From Chitinophagaceae bacterium (lineage in GTDB: Bacteria > Bacteroidota > Bacteroidia > Chitinophagales > Chitinophagaceae): 64,000 nucleotides of DNA. The DNA is taken from contig JALHNJ010000005.1 in NCBI GenBank assembly GCA_022843585.1, positions 124,001 to 188,000 of the forward strand. Reading direction: 5' to 3'. The position numbers and the translations under genes are program-made. Shown in pieces: positions 24,832 to 35,200 of this stretch (positions within the stretch are counted from its first letter, which is position 1; each line of letters begins with the position of its first letter). The notes under the pieces are model-generated. The model did not search any database, was not told the origin of the DNA, and worked only from the letters and a program-made list of their open reading frames with translations.

Positions 24832-25752
24832 ATGAAAAAAGTTATTATAAAATCTCCCGGAACTGTTGCCAATCTGGTTTGTGGATTTGATATACTCGGT
24901 TTAGCGTTGAACGAACCGAATGATATTATGGAACTGACATTGCTGGATGAACCCAGAGTCATTATTCATAATAAAGATGAGTTTGATTTACCAACTGATC
25001 CGGAAAAAAATGTAGCTGGGGTAGTATTATTATCCATCATGGAAAAAATGGATAATAAGATTGGATTTGAAGTAACTATTGAAAAGCATATCAAACCAGG
25101 AAGCGGAATTGGTTCCAGCGCAGCCAGTGCAGCAGGTGCTGCAGTAGCGGCGAATCATATGTTGGGAAATATTTTTTCAACAGACGAAGTGGTACAGTTT
25201 GCGATGAATGGAGAAAAATTGGCATCCGGTGTAAAACATGCGGATAATATTGCCCCCTGTATTTTAGGCGGAGTTACATTGATCCGATCCATTCATCCGC
25301 TGGATATTATTACTATTCCATCGCCCGATCTATTTGTAACGGTGGTGCATCCTCAAATAGAAGTACGAACTTCTGATGCAAGGCAAATTTTAAAGCAACA
25401 GGTGTCATTAAAAGATGCTATTCGCCAATGGGGAAATATTGCCGGATTGGTTACAGGTTTTATGAAAAATGATCTGGATCTAATTGGCCGCTCATTAGAA
25501 GATGTAATTATAGAGCCGGTTCGAAGTATTCTTATTCCAGGATTTGCTGAAGTAAAGAAAAATTGCAAAGAAGCCGGTGCATTAGGCGGTGGTATCTCCG
25601 GTTCAGGACCGTCTGTATTTATGCTGAGTAAAGATGAAGGAACTGCAAAGGCTGTTGAATCGGTTATGAAAGATGTTTATACAAGAATTGGAATAGATTT
25701 CAATACTTATGTTACTACAATTAATAAAACGGGAGTTGAAATTGTTGAATAA
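24832..25752 (+). CDS. thrB: Homoserine kinase
   Basis: ThrB phosphorylates homoserine with ATP. The 306-residue protein is a GHMP kinase: SPGTVANLVCGFDILG at the N-terminus is the family start, the glycine-rich phosphate loop PGSGIGSSAASAAGA lies at about 88-102, and the C-terminal ALGGGISGSGPSVFML motif is complete. The ATG at 24832 follows the thrA stop by 5 bases and thrC begins 14 bases after its own stop, so translation is probably coupled. The length matches the family. Confidence 0.97.
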   Translation: MKKVIIKSPGTVANLVCGFDILGLALNEPNDIMELTLLDEPRVIIHNKDEFDLPTDPEKNVAGVVLLSIMEKMDNKIGFEVTIEKHIKPGSGIGSSAASAAGAAVAANHMLGNIFSTDEVVQFAMNGEKLASGVKHADNIAPCILGGVTLIRSIHPLDIITIPSPDLFVTVVHPQIEVRTSDARQILKQQVSLKDAIRQWGNIAGLVTGFMKNDLDLIGRSLEDVIIEPVRSILIPGFAEVKKNCKEAGALGGGISGSGPSVFMLSKDEGTAKAVESVMKDVYTRIGIDFNTYVTTINKTGVEIVE

Positions 25753-25766
25753 ATGTTCAATTATCA

Positions 25767-27077
25767 ATGAAATACTACAGCACAAATAAACAATCACCGA
25801 TAGTTGATTTTAAAGAAGCAACCATTAATGGACAAGCACCGGATAAAGGATTGTATTTCCCGGAAGCTATTCCACAAATAGAAAAAGAGTTAATAGAAAA
25901 TATAGATAAATTTTCTAATGAAGAGATTGCTTTCCGGGTTATCAAACCCTATGTTGGCAATACAATAACGGATGAAAAGCTTTTTCAAATTGTAAGTGAA
26001 ACGGTAAACTTTCCAATACCATTAGTAAAAGTGAATGAAAACATTTCATCCCTTGAATTATTTCATGGCCCTACATTGGCATTTAAAGATATTGGTGCAA
26101 GGTTCATGAGCAGATGTTTGGGGCATTTTGTTAAGGACGATTCAAGAACTGTTACCGTATTGGTAGCTACTTCCGGCGATACTGGTGGGGCTGTTGCCAA
26201 CGGATTTTATGATGTGGAAGGAGTGGAGGTTGTTATTCTTTATCCTTCCGGAAAAGTGAGTCCTGTTCAGGAAAAACAACTTACTACGTTAGGTAAAAAT
26301 ATTAAAGCATTTGAAGTAGAAGGAACATTTGATGATTGCCAGCAAATGGTAAAACAGGCTTTTACTGATAAGGATGTTACGGATAAATTATTTATTACAT
26401 CTGCTAATTCTATTAATGTAGCAAGATGGCTGCCGCAACAGTTTTATTATTTCTTTGCGTACAAGCAATGGATAAACTCCCCTATAGGGGATGGGGGTAA
26501 TACTCCGGTTATCTCAGTACCAAGTGGCAACTTTGGAAATATCTGTGCTGGCATTTTAGCTATGCAGTCGGGCTTACCGGTGAAACATTTTATAGCAGCT
26601 TGCAATGCGAATGATATTGTAACCGGATATTTACAAACAGAACAACTACAACCAAAACAAGCAATAGCTACTTTAAGCAATGCAATGGATGTAGGCAACC
26701 CAAGCAATTTCGTTCGCATTTTAGAGATATTTCAACATCAGTTCCCTGAATTGAAATCTAAACTTTCTTCCTATAGCATCAGCGATGCAGAAACCGTAGC
26801 AATAATTAAAGAAGTGTATCAAAAAGAAAGTTATGTGTTAGACCCTCATGGAGCAGTTGGGTATCTGGCATTGCAGCATTATTTAAAAGAAAACACAGGC
26901 CAAAAAGGAATGGTGCTTGAAACAGCTCATCCTGTAAAGTTTCCGGATGCCGTGGAAAATTGTATTGGAAGATCAATTGAGATACCTGAGGCTGTTCAAT
27001 CTATTATGAGCAAGGAAAAACAATCAATACAAATGAAAGCTGATTATCAGCAATTCAAAGCGTATCTGATTACTTAA
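25767..27077 (+). CDS. thrC: Threonine synthase
   Basis: ThrC converts O-phosphohomoserine into threonine with pyridoxal phosphate. The 436-residue protein has the N-terminal MKYYSTN and APDKGLYFPEAIP typical of the short bacterial type, the cofactor Lys107 in LAFKDIGARFM, the phosphate-binding ATSGDTGGAVANGF and the late SVPSGNFGN loop. Just before that loop the protein carries an extra segment (NSPIGDGGNT, about residues 236-245), encoded by DNA that includes the 14-base palindrome TCCCCTATAGGGGA (26478-26491). It looks like a small repeat inserted in frame. The other signature residues are intact, so the enzyme should work. It is the last gene of thrABC. Confidence 0.97.
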   Translation: MKYYSTNKQSPIVDFKEATINGQAPDKGLYFPEAIPQIEKELIENIDKFSNEEIAFRVIKPYVGNTITDEKLFQIVSETVNFPIPLVKVNENISSLELFHGPTLAFKDIGARFMSRCLGHFVKDDSRTVTVLVATSGDTGGAVANGFYDVEGVEVVILYPSGKVSPVQEKQLTTLGKNIKAFEVEGTFDDCQQMVKQAFTDKDVTDKLFITSANSINVARWLPQQFYYFFAYKQWINSPIGDGGNTPVISVPSGNFGNICAGILAMQSGLPVKHFIAACNANDIVTGYLQTEQLQPKQAIATLSNAMDVGNPSNFVRILEIFQHQFPELKSKLSSYSISDAETVAIIKEVYQKESYVLDPHGAVGYLALQHYLKENTGQKGMVLETAHPVKFPDAVENCIGRSIEIPEAVQSIMSKEKQSIQMKADYQQFKAYLIT

Positions 27078-27104
27078 AAGCAACACCCTCTTTATCACTT
27101 AGCT

Positions 27105-27112
27105 TATATTTG
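27105..27112 (+). promoter_or_regulatory. Candidate -7 box (TATATTTG)
   Basis: TATATTTG lies 17 bases before the ATG at 27130 and matches TAnnTTTG. No TTG stands at the usual -33 distance. Confidence 0.45.
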
Positions 27113-27129
27113 CAGTTTGGAAACCGTGT

Positions 27130-27696
27130 ATGCAAAACATTGAACCTTTTTATAACTGGCGGCATATCTATATAAGTGAGGAGGATGAACGTTCGCCTTT
27201 TAGCGGAAGAACCTATTCAGAATTTGAATTCTCTCAAACAGTATATAATTATTACATACATCCGCAATGGGATGATTTTGGCAGCCGTACTTTATACCTG
27301 AAAGTGTTGATTGCAGATTACGAGGAAAAATATGCTGTATTAGAAATGATAGGCGAATGGAATGATGCCATTGAAAACGACATCATGGAATTGAAAAGAG
27401 AAGTGTTGGAAAAATTTATGTTGGAAGGTGTTTATAAATTTATCCTCATTGGCGAAAATGTGCTCAATTTTCATAGCGATGGTAAGGATTATTATGAAGA
27501 GCTCTATGAAGAAGTAACAGATGAGAACGGTTGGGTAGTTTGTTTAAATATGCCAGAGCAAACACAATATGACTTTAAACATGCCCGGTTGAACCGCTAT
27601 GTAGAGTTAATGGAGTTAGATAATTGGAGAACTTATAAGCCCTATCATTTGTTTAAAAAGATTGATGGTGAATTAATGGCAAGATTGGGTAATTGA
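27130..27696 (+). CDS. Conserved protein of unknown function
   Basis: The 188-residue product is soluble and acidic, with no signal peptide or membrane helix. It is rich in Tyr, Trp and Glu (for example FYNWRHIYISEEDERSPF, YYEELYEEVTDENGW). I recognise no family. The start ATG at 27130 is clear and a -7 box precedes it, so it is probably transcribed separately from thrABC. It lies between threonine synthesis and the succinate dehydrogenase genes; neither neighbour suggests a role. The even codon use and the ordered motif content make it a real gene rather than a chance frame. Confidence 0.82.
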   Translation: MQNIEPFYNWRHIYISEEDERSPFSGRTYSEFEFSQTVYNYYIHPQWDDFGSRTLYLKVLIADYEEKYAVLEMIGEWNDAIENDIMELKREVLEKFMLEGVYKFILIGENVLNFHSDGKDYYEELYEEVTDENGWVVCLNMPEQTQYDFKHARLNRYVELMELDNWRTYKPYHLFKKIDGELMARLGN

Positions 27697-27755
27697 TTCT
27701 TATTGACAATGCTATTATAATGTAAAACTTTTGTCAGTTTTTGGCGTTCGGGTAG

Positions 27756-27763
27756 TATTTTTG
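27756..27763 (+). promoter_or_regulatory. Candidate -7 box (TATTTTTG) of the sdh operon
   Basis: TATTTTTG lies 35 bases before the sdhC ATG. A TTTG at 27730-27733 stands 22 bases upstream, slightly wider than the usual -33 spacing. Confidence 0.45.
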
Positions 27764-27798
27764 CCGAAACCTGATTTCTTCCCTTAAGATTGATATAT

Positions 27799-28488
27799 AT
27801 GAAATGGTCTGAACTGTTTACTTCTTCGATTGGCAAAAAGTGGGTAATGGCGTTGACGGGTTTGTTTTTGATAATTTTTTTAATTGTACATGCTGGTATC
27901 AATGCTTGTATCTGGGCAAATGATGGCGGTGTGATGTTCAATAAGGCCGCTCATTTTATGGGCAGTACGGTGGTAATCCGTATTGCAGAAATTGGTCTTT
28001 TTCTTGGTATTTTTCTTCACATCATCCAGGGCCTTATGTTAGAATTTCAAAATCGCAGTAAAAGAAAAAAAGGTTATGCGGTGCCAATGGGTAATAAAGG
28101 CAGCAAATGGTATAGCCGCAGTATGGGACTATTAGGAACCATCCTTTTATTGTTCTTCATATTGCATTGGTGGCATTTTTGGGTGCCTGCCCGTTTCATC
28201 GGCCATCCTGAATTAACCGAACTAGAAATTAACGGTGTGCATATGCACAATATGTATAATCTTATGCAATATACTTTCCAGGAATTGTGGGTGGTAATTG
28301 CGTATGTAATTGCTTGTATCTCGCTATGCTGGCATTTGATTCATGGTTTTCAAAGTGCATTCCGAACAGTAGGAGTGAGCAATGCAAAATATAATAGCCT
28401 GATCCAAAATGTAGGTGTTGGTTATTCCATTATTATCTCATTGGCTTTTGCAATGATGCCGGTGAGTATGTATTTGGGATGGGTGTAA
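27799..28488 (+). CDS. sdhC: Succinate dehydrogenase cytochrome b subunit
   Basis: The membrane anchor of complex II holds the flavoprotein and iron-sulfur subunits to the inner membrane and passes electrons to menaquinone. The 229-residue protein has five hydrophobic helices (for example WVMALTGLFLIIFLIVHAG, IAEIGLFLGIFLHIIQGLML, LLGTILLLFFILHWWHFWV, VVIAYVIACISLCWHLIHG and a last one near the C-terminus) with conserved histidines for haem b (VHAGINA, FLHIIQG, LHWWHF, WHLIHG). It is the single-subunit type found in Bacteroidota, so no SdhD is expected. The ATG at 27799 is chosen over the in-frame TTG three codons earlier. sdhA and sdhB follow. Confidence 0.93.
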   Translation: MKWSELFTSSIGKKWVMALTGLFLIIFLIVHAGINACIWANDGGVMFNKAAHFMGSTVVIRIAEIGLFLGIFLHIIQGLMLEFQNRSKRKKGYAVPMGNKGSKWYSRSMGLLGTILLLFFILHWWHFWVPARFIGHPELTELEINGVHMHNMYNLMQYTFQELWVVIAYVIACISLCWHLIHGFQSAFRTVGVSNAKYNSLIQNVGVGYSIIISLAFAMMPVSMYLGWV

Positions 28489-28551
28489 TGAGAGTTTGGG
28501 GTCGTTAGTCAGGAGTCTGGAGTAAAAGACCCGGAAGAAGTTCAATGTTGA

Positions 28552-28598
28552 TCAATAGAATTACAACAGTACAAGAGTGCGACGCAACAGACGATGAT
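28552..28598 (-). repeat. Dispersed intergenic repeat, copy C
   Basis: Read on the minus strand, 28598-28569 is identical over 30 bases to 60802-60831 (copy B), and the similarity continues as TGTAATTCTATTGA. It lies in the 178-base gap between sdhC and sdhA. The neighbouring part (28490-28532) has short low-complexity repeats such as gtcaggagtctggagt. Confidence 0.8.
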
Positions 28599-28666
28599 CA
28601 GGGAACTGTAGCTGGTAACAAAAAAGGAATCATTCAAATCATTTATATCAAAGTAATCAGAGGTAT

Positions 28667-30643
28667 ATGTTGGATTCAAAAATTCCCGCAGGTAAGTTAG
28701 AAGAAAAATGGGTGGACTATAAAGGCCATTGCAAATTGGTGAACCCGGCTAACAAACGCAAATTAGAGATCATTATCGTGGGTACTGGTTTGGCAGGTGC
28801 TTCGGCAGCGGCTTCATTGGGAGAACTGGGCTATAAAGTAAAAGCATTTTGTTTCCAGGATTCCCCACGAAGAGCTCACTCTATTGCTGCACAGGGTGGT
28901 ATTAATGCCGCCAAAAATTATCAGAATGATGGTGATTCTGTTTTCCGTTTGTTTTATGACACCGTGAAAGGAGGTGACTACCGTGCCAGAGAAGCGAATG
29001 TGCATCGCCTGGCGGAAGTGAGTGTCAATATCATTGATCAGTGTGTGGCACAGGGTGTTCCGTTTGCAAGAGAATATGGTGGATTATTGAATAACCGTTC
29101 ATTCGGTGGCACACAGGTTAAAAGAACTTTTTATGCGGCGGGTCAAACTGGTCAGCAATTATTGATAGGGGCTTACCAGGCATTGGAAAGACAAGTGGCA
29201 CTGGGAAATGTAACAATGTATAGTCGCCACGAAATGTTGGATGTGGTAATGGTAGAAGGAAAGGCGAGAGGAATTATTGCCCGCAATTTGGTGAATGGTG
29301 AATTAGAAAGACATTTCGGTCATGCAGTATTATTGTGTACTGGTGGATATGGTAATGTATTTTATTTGTCAACTAATGCCATGGGCAGTAATGTAACGGC
29401 TGCATGGAAAGCACATAAGAAGGGAGCCACTTTTGCCAATCCTTGCTTTACACAAATTCACCCGACTTGTATTCCGGTGAGTGGCGACCATCAGTCGAAG
29501 TTGACGTTAATGTCGGAGTCGTTGCGTAATGACGGACGTATCTGGGTGCCAAAACAAAAAGGTGACAAGCGAAAAGCAAATGATATCCCAGAAGAAGAAA
29601 GAGATTATTACTTAGAGAGAAGATACCCGGCTTTTGGAAATTTGGTTCCGAGAGATGTAGCATCAAGAGCAGCAAAAGAAAGATGTGATGCAGGGTATGG
29701 TGTAGGAACTACAGGACAAGCTGTTTATTTAGATTTCAAATTCAACCTGATCAATAAATACGGAAAAACAGAAGCGGGTAAATTAGGAATTGAAAACCCT
29801 GATATCGAAACATTGATGCGGTTGGGTAAAGAAGTAGTGAAAGAGGAGTACGGAAACCTGTTTGATATGTATGAAAAGATCACCGGCGAAAATCCGTATG
29901 AAGTGCCGATGAGAATTTATCCCGCGGTACACTATACAATGGGTGGCCTTTGGGTGGATTACGAATTGATGACGAATGTAAAGGGTTTGTATTGCTTAGG
30001 TGAAGCCAATTTTAGCGACCATGGTGCAAATCGTCTCGGCGCATCTGCGTTGATGCAGGGATTGGCGGATGGATATTTTGTTATCCCTTATACCATTGGT
30101 AACTACCTGGCGGATGAAATAGCTACAAAACCAATTCCCTTGACGCATGAAGCATTTGAACAAACAGAAAAATCTGTTGCAGACAGAATCAATACCTTAA
30201 TGAACATTAAGGGCAAGCAAACTGTTGAAAGTTTTCATAAACGTTTGGGTAAGATAATGTGGGAGAAATGCGGTATGGCCCGTAATGCACAGGGATTGCA
30301 AGAAGCAATCACAGAAATCCAAGCATTAAAGAAAGAGTTCTGGAGTGATGTTCGTATTCCGGGAACTATTAATGAAATGAATCCTGAATTAGATAAAGCT
30401 GGCCGTGTGGCTGATTTTATTGAGTTAGGAGAGTTGATGTGTAAAGATGCCTTGAACAGAAATGAAAGTTGCGGGGGTCATTTTAGAGAAGAAAGCCAGA
30501 CAGCAGAAGGTGAAGCAGAAAGAAAAGATGATGAGTTTGCTTATGTAGCAGCCTGGGAATATGCAGGAGAGAGTAACTGGAATTTGCATAAGGAGCATTT
30601 GAATTTTGAGATAGCGAAACCAACGCAACGTTCTTATAAATAA
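28667..30643 (+). CDS. sdhA: Succinate dehydrogenase/fumarate reductase flavoprotein subunit
   Basis: SdhA carries covalent FAD and oxidises succinate to fumarate. The 658-residue protein has the FAD-binding [20 protein letters not shown] at about 36-55, the [12 protein letters not shown] motif with the His that links FAD, the substrate-binding [15 protein letters not shown] and [11 protein letters not shown], and MGGLWVDY followed by [19 protein letters not shown] for the second FAD contact. The C-terminal part carries [11 protein letters not shown]. It is the long Bacteroidota type. It is encoded between sdhC and sdhB. The 178-base gap to sdhC contains a dispersed repeat, and a second promoter there is possible. 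Confidence 0.97.
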   Translation: MLDSKIPAGKLEEKWVDYKGHCKLVNPANKRKLEIIIVGTGLAGASAAASLGELGYKVKAFCFQDSPRRAHSIAAQGGINAAKNYQNDGDSVFRLFYDTVKGGDYRAREANVHRLAEVSVNIIDQCVAQGVPFAREYGGLLNNRSFGGTQVKRTFYAAGQTGQQLLIGAYQALERQVALGNVTMYSRHEMLDVVMVEGKARGIIARNLVNGELERHFGHAVLLCTGGYGNVFYLSTNAMGSNVTAAWKAHKKGATFANPCFTQIHPTCIPVSGDHQSKLTLMSESLRNDGRIWVPKQKGDKRKANDIPEEERDYYLERRYPAFGNLVPRDVASRAAKERCDAGYGVGTTGQAVYLDFKFNLINKYGKTEAGKLGIENPDIETLMRLGKEVVKEEYGNLFDMYEKITGENPYEVPMRIYPAVHYTMGGLWVDYELMTNVKGLYCLGEANFSDHGANRLGASALMQGLADGYFVIPYTIGNYLADEIATKPIPLTHEAFEQTEKSVADRINTLMNIKGKQTVESFHKRLGKIMWEKCGMARNAQGLQEAITEIQALKKEFWSDVRIPGTINEMNPELDKAGRVADFIELGELMCKDALNRNESCGGHFREESQTAEGEAERKDDEFAYVAAWEYAGESNWNLHKEHLNFEIAKPTQRSYK

Positions 30644-30670
30644 AATTACTAACGAATTAGAATCGTTTTT

Positions 30671-31435
30671 ATGGAACACTATAATATGAATCTGACGTTG
30701 AAAGTTTGGCGTCAAAAAAATGCAAGTGATTCAGGAAGATTTGAAACCTATCCAGTAAAGAACATTTCTTCCGAAATGTCTTTCCTGGAAATGATCGACG
30801 TACTGAATGAAGAGTTGATCAGCGAAGGCAAGGACCCGATAGCATTTGATCATGATTGCCGGGAAGGTATTTGCGGTGCCTGTTCAATGTATATCAATGG
30901 TCGTCCGCACGGACCATGGCATGCCAACACAACTTGCCAGTTGCACATGAGAGCTTATCAGGATGGCGATACAGTTGTTATAGAACCATGGAGAGCTAAT
31001 TCATTTCCTGTAATTAAGGACTTGGTGGTAGACCGTTCTGCATTCGATCGTATCATTCAGGCCGGAGGTTATATTTCAATTAATACCGGTAATGCAGTAG
31101 ATGCCAATGCAATAGCTATTAATAAAGATAATGCAGATGCGGCTTTTGCAGCAGCAGCATGTATCGGCTGCGGTGCTTGTGTAGCGGCTTGTAAAAACTC
31201 TTCGGCTTTGTTGTTTGTGTCGGCTAAAGTTTCTCATTTGGCTCTATTGCCTCAAGGAAACCCTGAAAGAAAAACAAGGGCTATGAATATGGTGGCTCAA
31301 ATGGATAAAGAAGGTTTTGGTGCTTGCACTAATACTGGTGCTTGTGAAGCAGTTTGTCCGAAGGAAATTTCTATTGAGAATATTGCGAGACTGAACAGGG
31401 AGTATATGATGGCTGGTGCAGCCTCCGATAAGTAG
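30671..31435 (+). CDS. sdhB: Succinate dehydrogenase/fumarate reductase iron-sulfur subunit
   Basis: SdhB wires electrons from FAD to the membrane quinone through three clusters. All ligands are visible in the 254-residue protein: the 2Fe-2S set Cys63, Cys68, Cys71 and Cys89 ([17 protein letters not shown]); the 4Fe-4S set CIGCGAC plus Cys174; and the second set with Cys219, Cys225 and Cys229 ([13 protein letters not shown]). The [12 protein letters not shown] variant places an Asn where others have a third Cys, typical for Bacteroidota complex II. The start at 30671 is followed by another Met at position 6, which could also serve. The gene is 27 bases after sdhA and followed by a strong terminator. 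Confidence 0.96.
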   Translation: MEHYNMNLTLKVWRQKNASDSGRFETYPVKNISSEMSFLEMIDVLNEELISEGKDPIAFDHDCREGICGACSMYINGRPHGPWHANTTCQLHMRAYQDGDTVVIEPWRANSFPVIKDLVVDRSAFDRIIQAGGYISINTGNAVDANAIAINKDNADAAFAAAACIGCGACVAACKNSSALLFVSAKVSHLALLPQGNPERKTRAMNMVAQMDKEGFGACTNTGACEAVCPKEISIENIARLNREYMMAGAASDK

Positions 31436-31466
31436 TATTAAAGCTGACAAACTAAATATTTTTCTT

Positions 31467-31491
31467 AGCCCTTTTAGCGAAGGGCTTTTTA
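31467..31491 (+). terminator. Terminator of the sdh operon
   Basis: AGCCCTT pairs with AAGGGCT around TTAGCG and is followed by TTTT. It lies 31 bases after the sdhB stop, in a convergent gap. Confidence 0.88.
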
Positions 31492-31495
31492 AATT

Positions 31496-32083
31496 CTAAA
31501 ATGCCCAGCTTCCTTTTATCGTCATAGATAATAATGGATCGTAACTATTAGGGTCTTTCATAAATTGAATAGCAGGAGTGATGGCAATTTTTTCATTGAG
31601 ATAATATGCACCTGCAAGATTGGCTCCCCAAAAAAAAGTAGTGTAACCGCCTTCTAATCCCAATGCAGGACCCGAGGTAAGATTTATATTTCCTTTTTTA
31701 CATAGATTGTAAATAACACCGGCATAGGTATGGAGATAAGTAAAGTTGTTGTATTGGTAAGGAAATGAGCTAACAATTTCTTTGGCACCAAAATAATAAT
31801 CGATGCCGCCATCAGCTATAAAACCAAAAGCTTTCGATGGTTTCCTATCCATCAAACCTAATCGATTTTTACTCCAAGTAAAGTTTGCGCCAACACCAAT
31901 AGGATGAGTTTCTGAAAATTCTCCGAAAGCTATATTAACACCAGCGGAAACAGATTTTGAATATCCGGTTGGAAGAACTTTGGTTTTATTGTTTTTTTCT
32001 TGCCCAACTCCGGATAATGCCAGCAAAAGACAGGTTAAGGTTATAATTGGATATTTATTTTTTCGGATCAACAAAGTCCACAT
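31496..32083 (-). CDS. Putative outer-membrane beta-barrel protein
   Basis: The 195-residue product begins with a signal peptide (PIITLTCLLLALSGVGQ after a short basic start) and continues as alternating beta strands with glycine turns (SVSAGVNIAFGEF, GVGANFTWSKNRLG, FIADGGIDYYFGA). It ends MTIKGSWAF, with the terminal Phe that the outer-membrane assembly machinery usually reads. I infer a small eight-strand type porin-like or OmpA-type barrel; no ligand or partner is evident. It is convergent with the sdh operon and monocistronic. The start ATG at 32083 fits the signal peptide. Specific family unknown. Confidence 0.8.
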   Translation of the reverse strand: MWTLLIRKNKYPIITLTCLLLALSGVGQEKNNKTKVLPTGYSKSVSAGVNIAFGEFSETHPIGVGANFTWSKNRLGLMDRKPSKAFGFIADGGIDYYFGAKEIVSSFPYQYNNFTYLHTYAGVIYNLCKKGNINLTSGPALGLEGGYTTFFWGANLAGAYYLNEKIAITPAIQFMKDPNSYDPLLSMTIKGSWAF

Positions 32084-32205
32084 ACAATGCTTATTAAGGC
32101 TGATTTTGAATCAAATTTGAGCCTTTTTCCGTAATTAACACGATAGTATAACTTTAAGGCAATAAAAAGGGCAAATTTTACGATTTTTAGCTAAATGCAC
32201 TGCTA

Positions 32206-35200
32206 TTGAGTTGGTTAGGTAGAATATCCGTTATCTTTTTTCTGACATTCGTTTCTGTTCGAAGCAGTGCCCAGTTTCCTATAGCCGGCACCCCAACGCC
32301 AACATCAAACCTCCGGCAGAAAATAGTAAAACTAACCGCCGACAGTTTAGTATTGGATAGCATCAGTATCATCCCCAACAGTATTTCCATTGCGAATGTT
32401 GCTGCGGAAGATTATCGTCTGGATTTTATAAAAGCGATTCTCTATTGGAAAAAGAAACCAACACAGGATAGCATTACTATTACCTATCGTGTATTTCCAT
32501 TTCGACTTGATCCTGTAGCACAAAGAATGCGATTCGACAGTATCATGAACAATTTTTATGTGAAGCCCTACGAATTCAACAACGGACAAACCAATGCACA
32601 ACGGGGTGTTTTTGATTTCGGAACATTAAAAGCTGAAGGCAGTTTCGGCAGACAAGTTGGGTTTGGTAATAGCCAGGATGCGGTATTGAATTCTACCTTA
32701 AACTTACAGTTAAGCGGTATGTTGGGTGATAGTATTGAAATACAAGCAGCCATTACGGATAATAACATTCCCATACAACCAGATGGCAACACGCAGCAGT
32801 TAAATGAATTTGACCAGGTGTTCCTTCAATTCAAAAAAAGAAATTGGCAACTTAACTTGGGAGATATTGATATACGGCAGAATCAAACTTATTTCCTGAA
32901 TTTTTATAAGCGATTGCAAGGAGTTTCTTTTCAAACAACGAACCGACTTTCTAAAAATGTAGTGTCTAAAACTTTGGTGAGTGGTTCGGTAGCCAAAGGA
33001 AAATTTACCCGTAATATTATTGATGCACTGGAAGGTAACCAGGGGCCATATCGTTTGCGGGGAGCTAACAGTGAATTCTTTTTTATTGTTTTGGCTAATA
33101 CTGAACGGGTATTTATCGATGGTGAGTTACTACAGCGGGGAGAAGACCAGGATTATGTGATCAATTATAATTCGGCTGAAATAACTTTTACTCCCAAAAG
33201 AATGATCACAAAAGACAGTCGCATACAAGTGGAGTTTGAATATGCCGACCGGAATTTTTTAAATGCAAACCTTTATCTGTCGCAGGAGTTTGAAGTGAAT
33301 AACAAGCTGAAAATTAGAATCGGGGCTTTTAATAACAGCGATGCAAAAAATTCATCGATCAATCAGGTGTTAGATAATGAACAGAAACAATTCCTGGCTA
33401 ATCTTGGCGATAGCATTCAACGGGCATTTTACCCGGCGGCTGTCATTGACACATTTGCTGCAGGCAAAATATTATATGAGAAAATTTATATTGGCCCGGA
33501 TTCGATTTATCAATATTCAACCGATCCTTTAACTGCGAAGTACAATTTGTCATTTGTAGAAGTGGGACAAGGCAATGGAAATTATATTCCGGATTTTAAT
33601 GGAGCCAATGGAAAAGTATATCGGTATGTCGCACCAATTGGTTTGACAAGGCAGGGTAATTATGAACCGGTACAAATATTAGTAACACCTAAAAAGCAAC
33701 AGTTAATCAATTTAGGGGTTGATTACATTATCGATAAAAACACATTACTAAAAACAGAAATTGCAACCAGCAGTACGGATGTGAATACTTTTTCAAAAAT
33801 TGACGATGGGGATGACAGAGGATGGGCAGGTAAGTTTCAATTGAGTAATACCAAAATATTACGGGCTGCAAAAAGCCTCCGCTTAAATTCGGCTCTTGAT
33901 TATGAATATGTGCAACGAAAATTCAGGCCACTGGAGAGATTGCGTACGGTGGAGTTTACAAGAGACTGGGGATTGCCATTGCTACCCATCCCAATTCCGG
34001 TGGATGAAAATATCATCCGGGCTTCGGCGGGATTGAAGGACAAAAGCAATCATGCCATTTCTTACCAGTTTACTAATTACCGGCGAAGTGATAAATACAA
34101 TGGTATTCAAAATGCAGTCTATCATTCAGGAATGGTTAAAGGATGGCAGTTCAACAATCAGTTTATAATTACCAATTTTAATTCGCTAAATGATAAGGGA
34201 ACGTTCCTGCGGCCTGCTATTGATTTGAGTAAACAACTAAGCCAACTGAAAAACTGGCGATTAGGTTTTCGCTATGCACTGGAACAAAATGCTGCAAGGC
34301 ATAAAGCAACGGATACATTGGTACCACTAACTTTCGCCTTCGATAGTTATTCAGTGTATCTAAAGTCGGATGAAACAAAGAAAAACAGGTACGGTATTAC
34401 TTTCTTTAGTCGTGCCGATAAATACCCGGTAAAAAATTTGTTTGTAAAAGGTGACCGGAGTCTTAATTTAAATTTGCAAACAGAATTGCTGGCAAATCCC
34501 AAGCGGCAATTTTATCTGAATACGACTTTCAGGAGACTTAAAATTTTAGACAGTACGGTTTCAAAGCAAAAAGAAGATGAAACCATTTTGGGCAGGGCAG
34601 AATATGTAATGAATGAATGGAAAGGATTATTGACCGGAAATATTTTATATGAAGTTGGAGCGGGGCAGGAGCAGCGCAGAGATTTTGCCTACCTGGAAGT
34701 ACCGGCTGGTACTGGTCAGTATGCATGGATAGATTATAATAGTGACGGAGTGCAGCAGTTAAACGAATTTGAACTGGCCGCATTTGTAGACCAGGCAAAA
34801 TTCATCCGCATACTTACCCCAACAAATGATTTTATAAAAGCAAATTATACAGCTTTCAATTATAGTTTAAATATTAGTCCCCGTTCATTTTTAGGTGCCG
34901 CTGATCTAAAAGGCTTCAAAAAGTTTTTATCCAATCTGAATGTTATTACCTCATTACAAACAAATAAAAAATCGATTGCAAAGGGGAGTTTTGAATTTAA
35001 TCCCTTTAAGTATTCAGTAAATGATACGGCATTGATTACGTTGAATACAGTGTTATTAAATACTGTTTCATTTAATCGTTTTAGTAGCAAATGGGGAGTT
35101 GATTTGACGAACCTTCGCAATACTGGCAAATCATTACTTACCTATGGTTACGAAAGTCGTAAGTTGAATGACTGGCTGATAAAGTGGCGCTGGAACATCA

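Noticed and set aside
27790-27798. TTG start of sdhC
   Set aside because: An in-frame ATG follows three codons later with the usual SdhC N-terminus.
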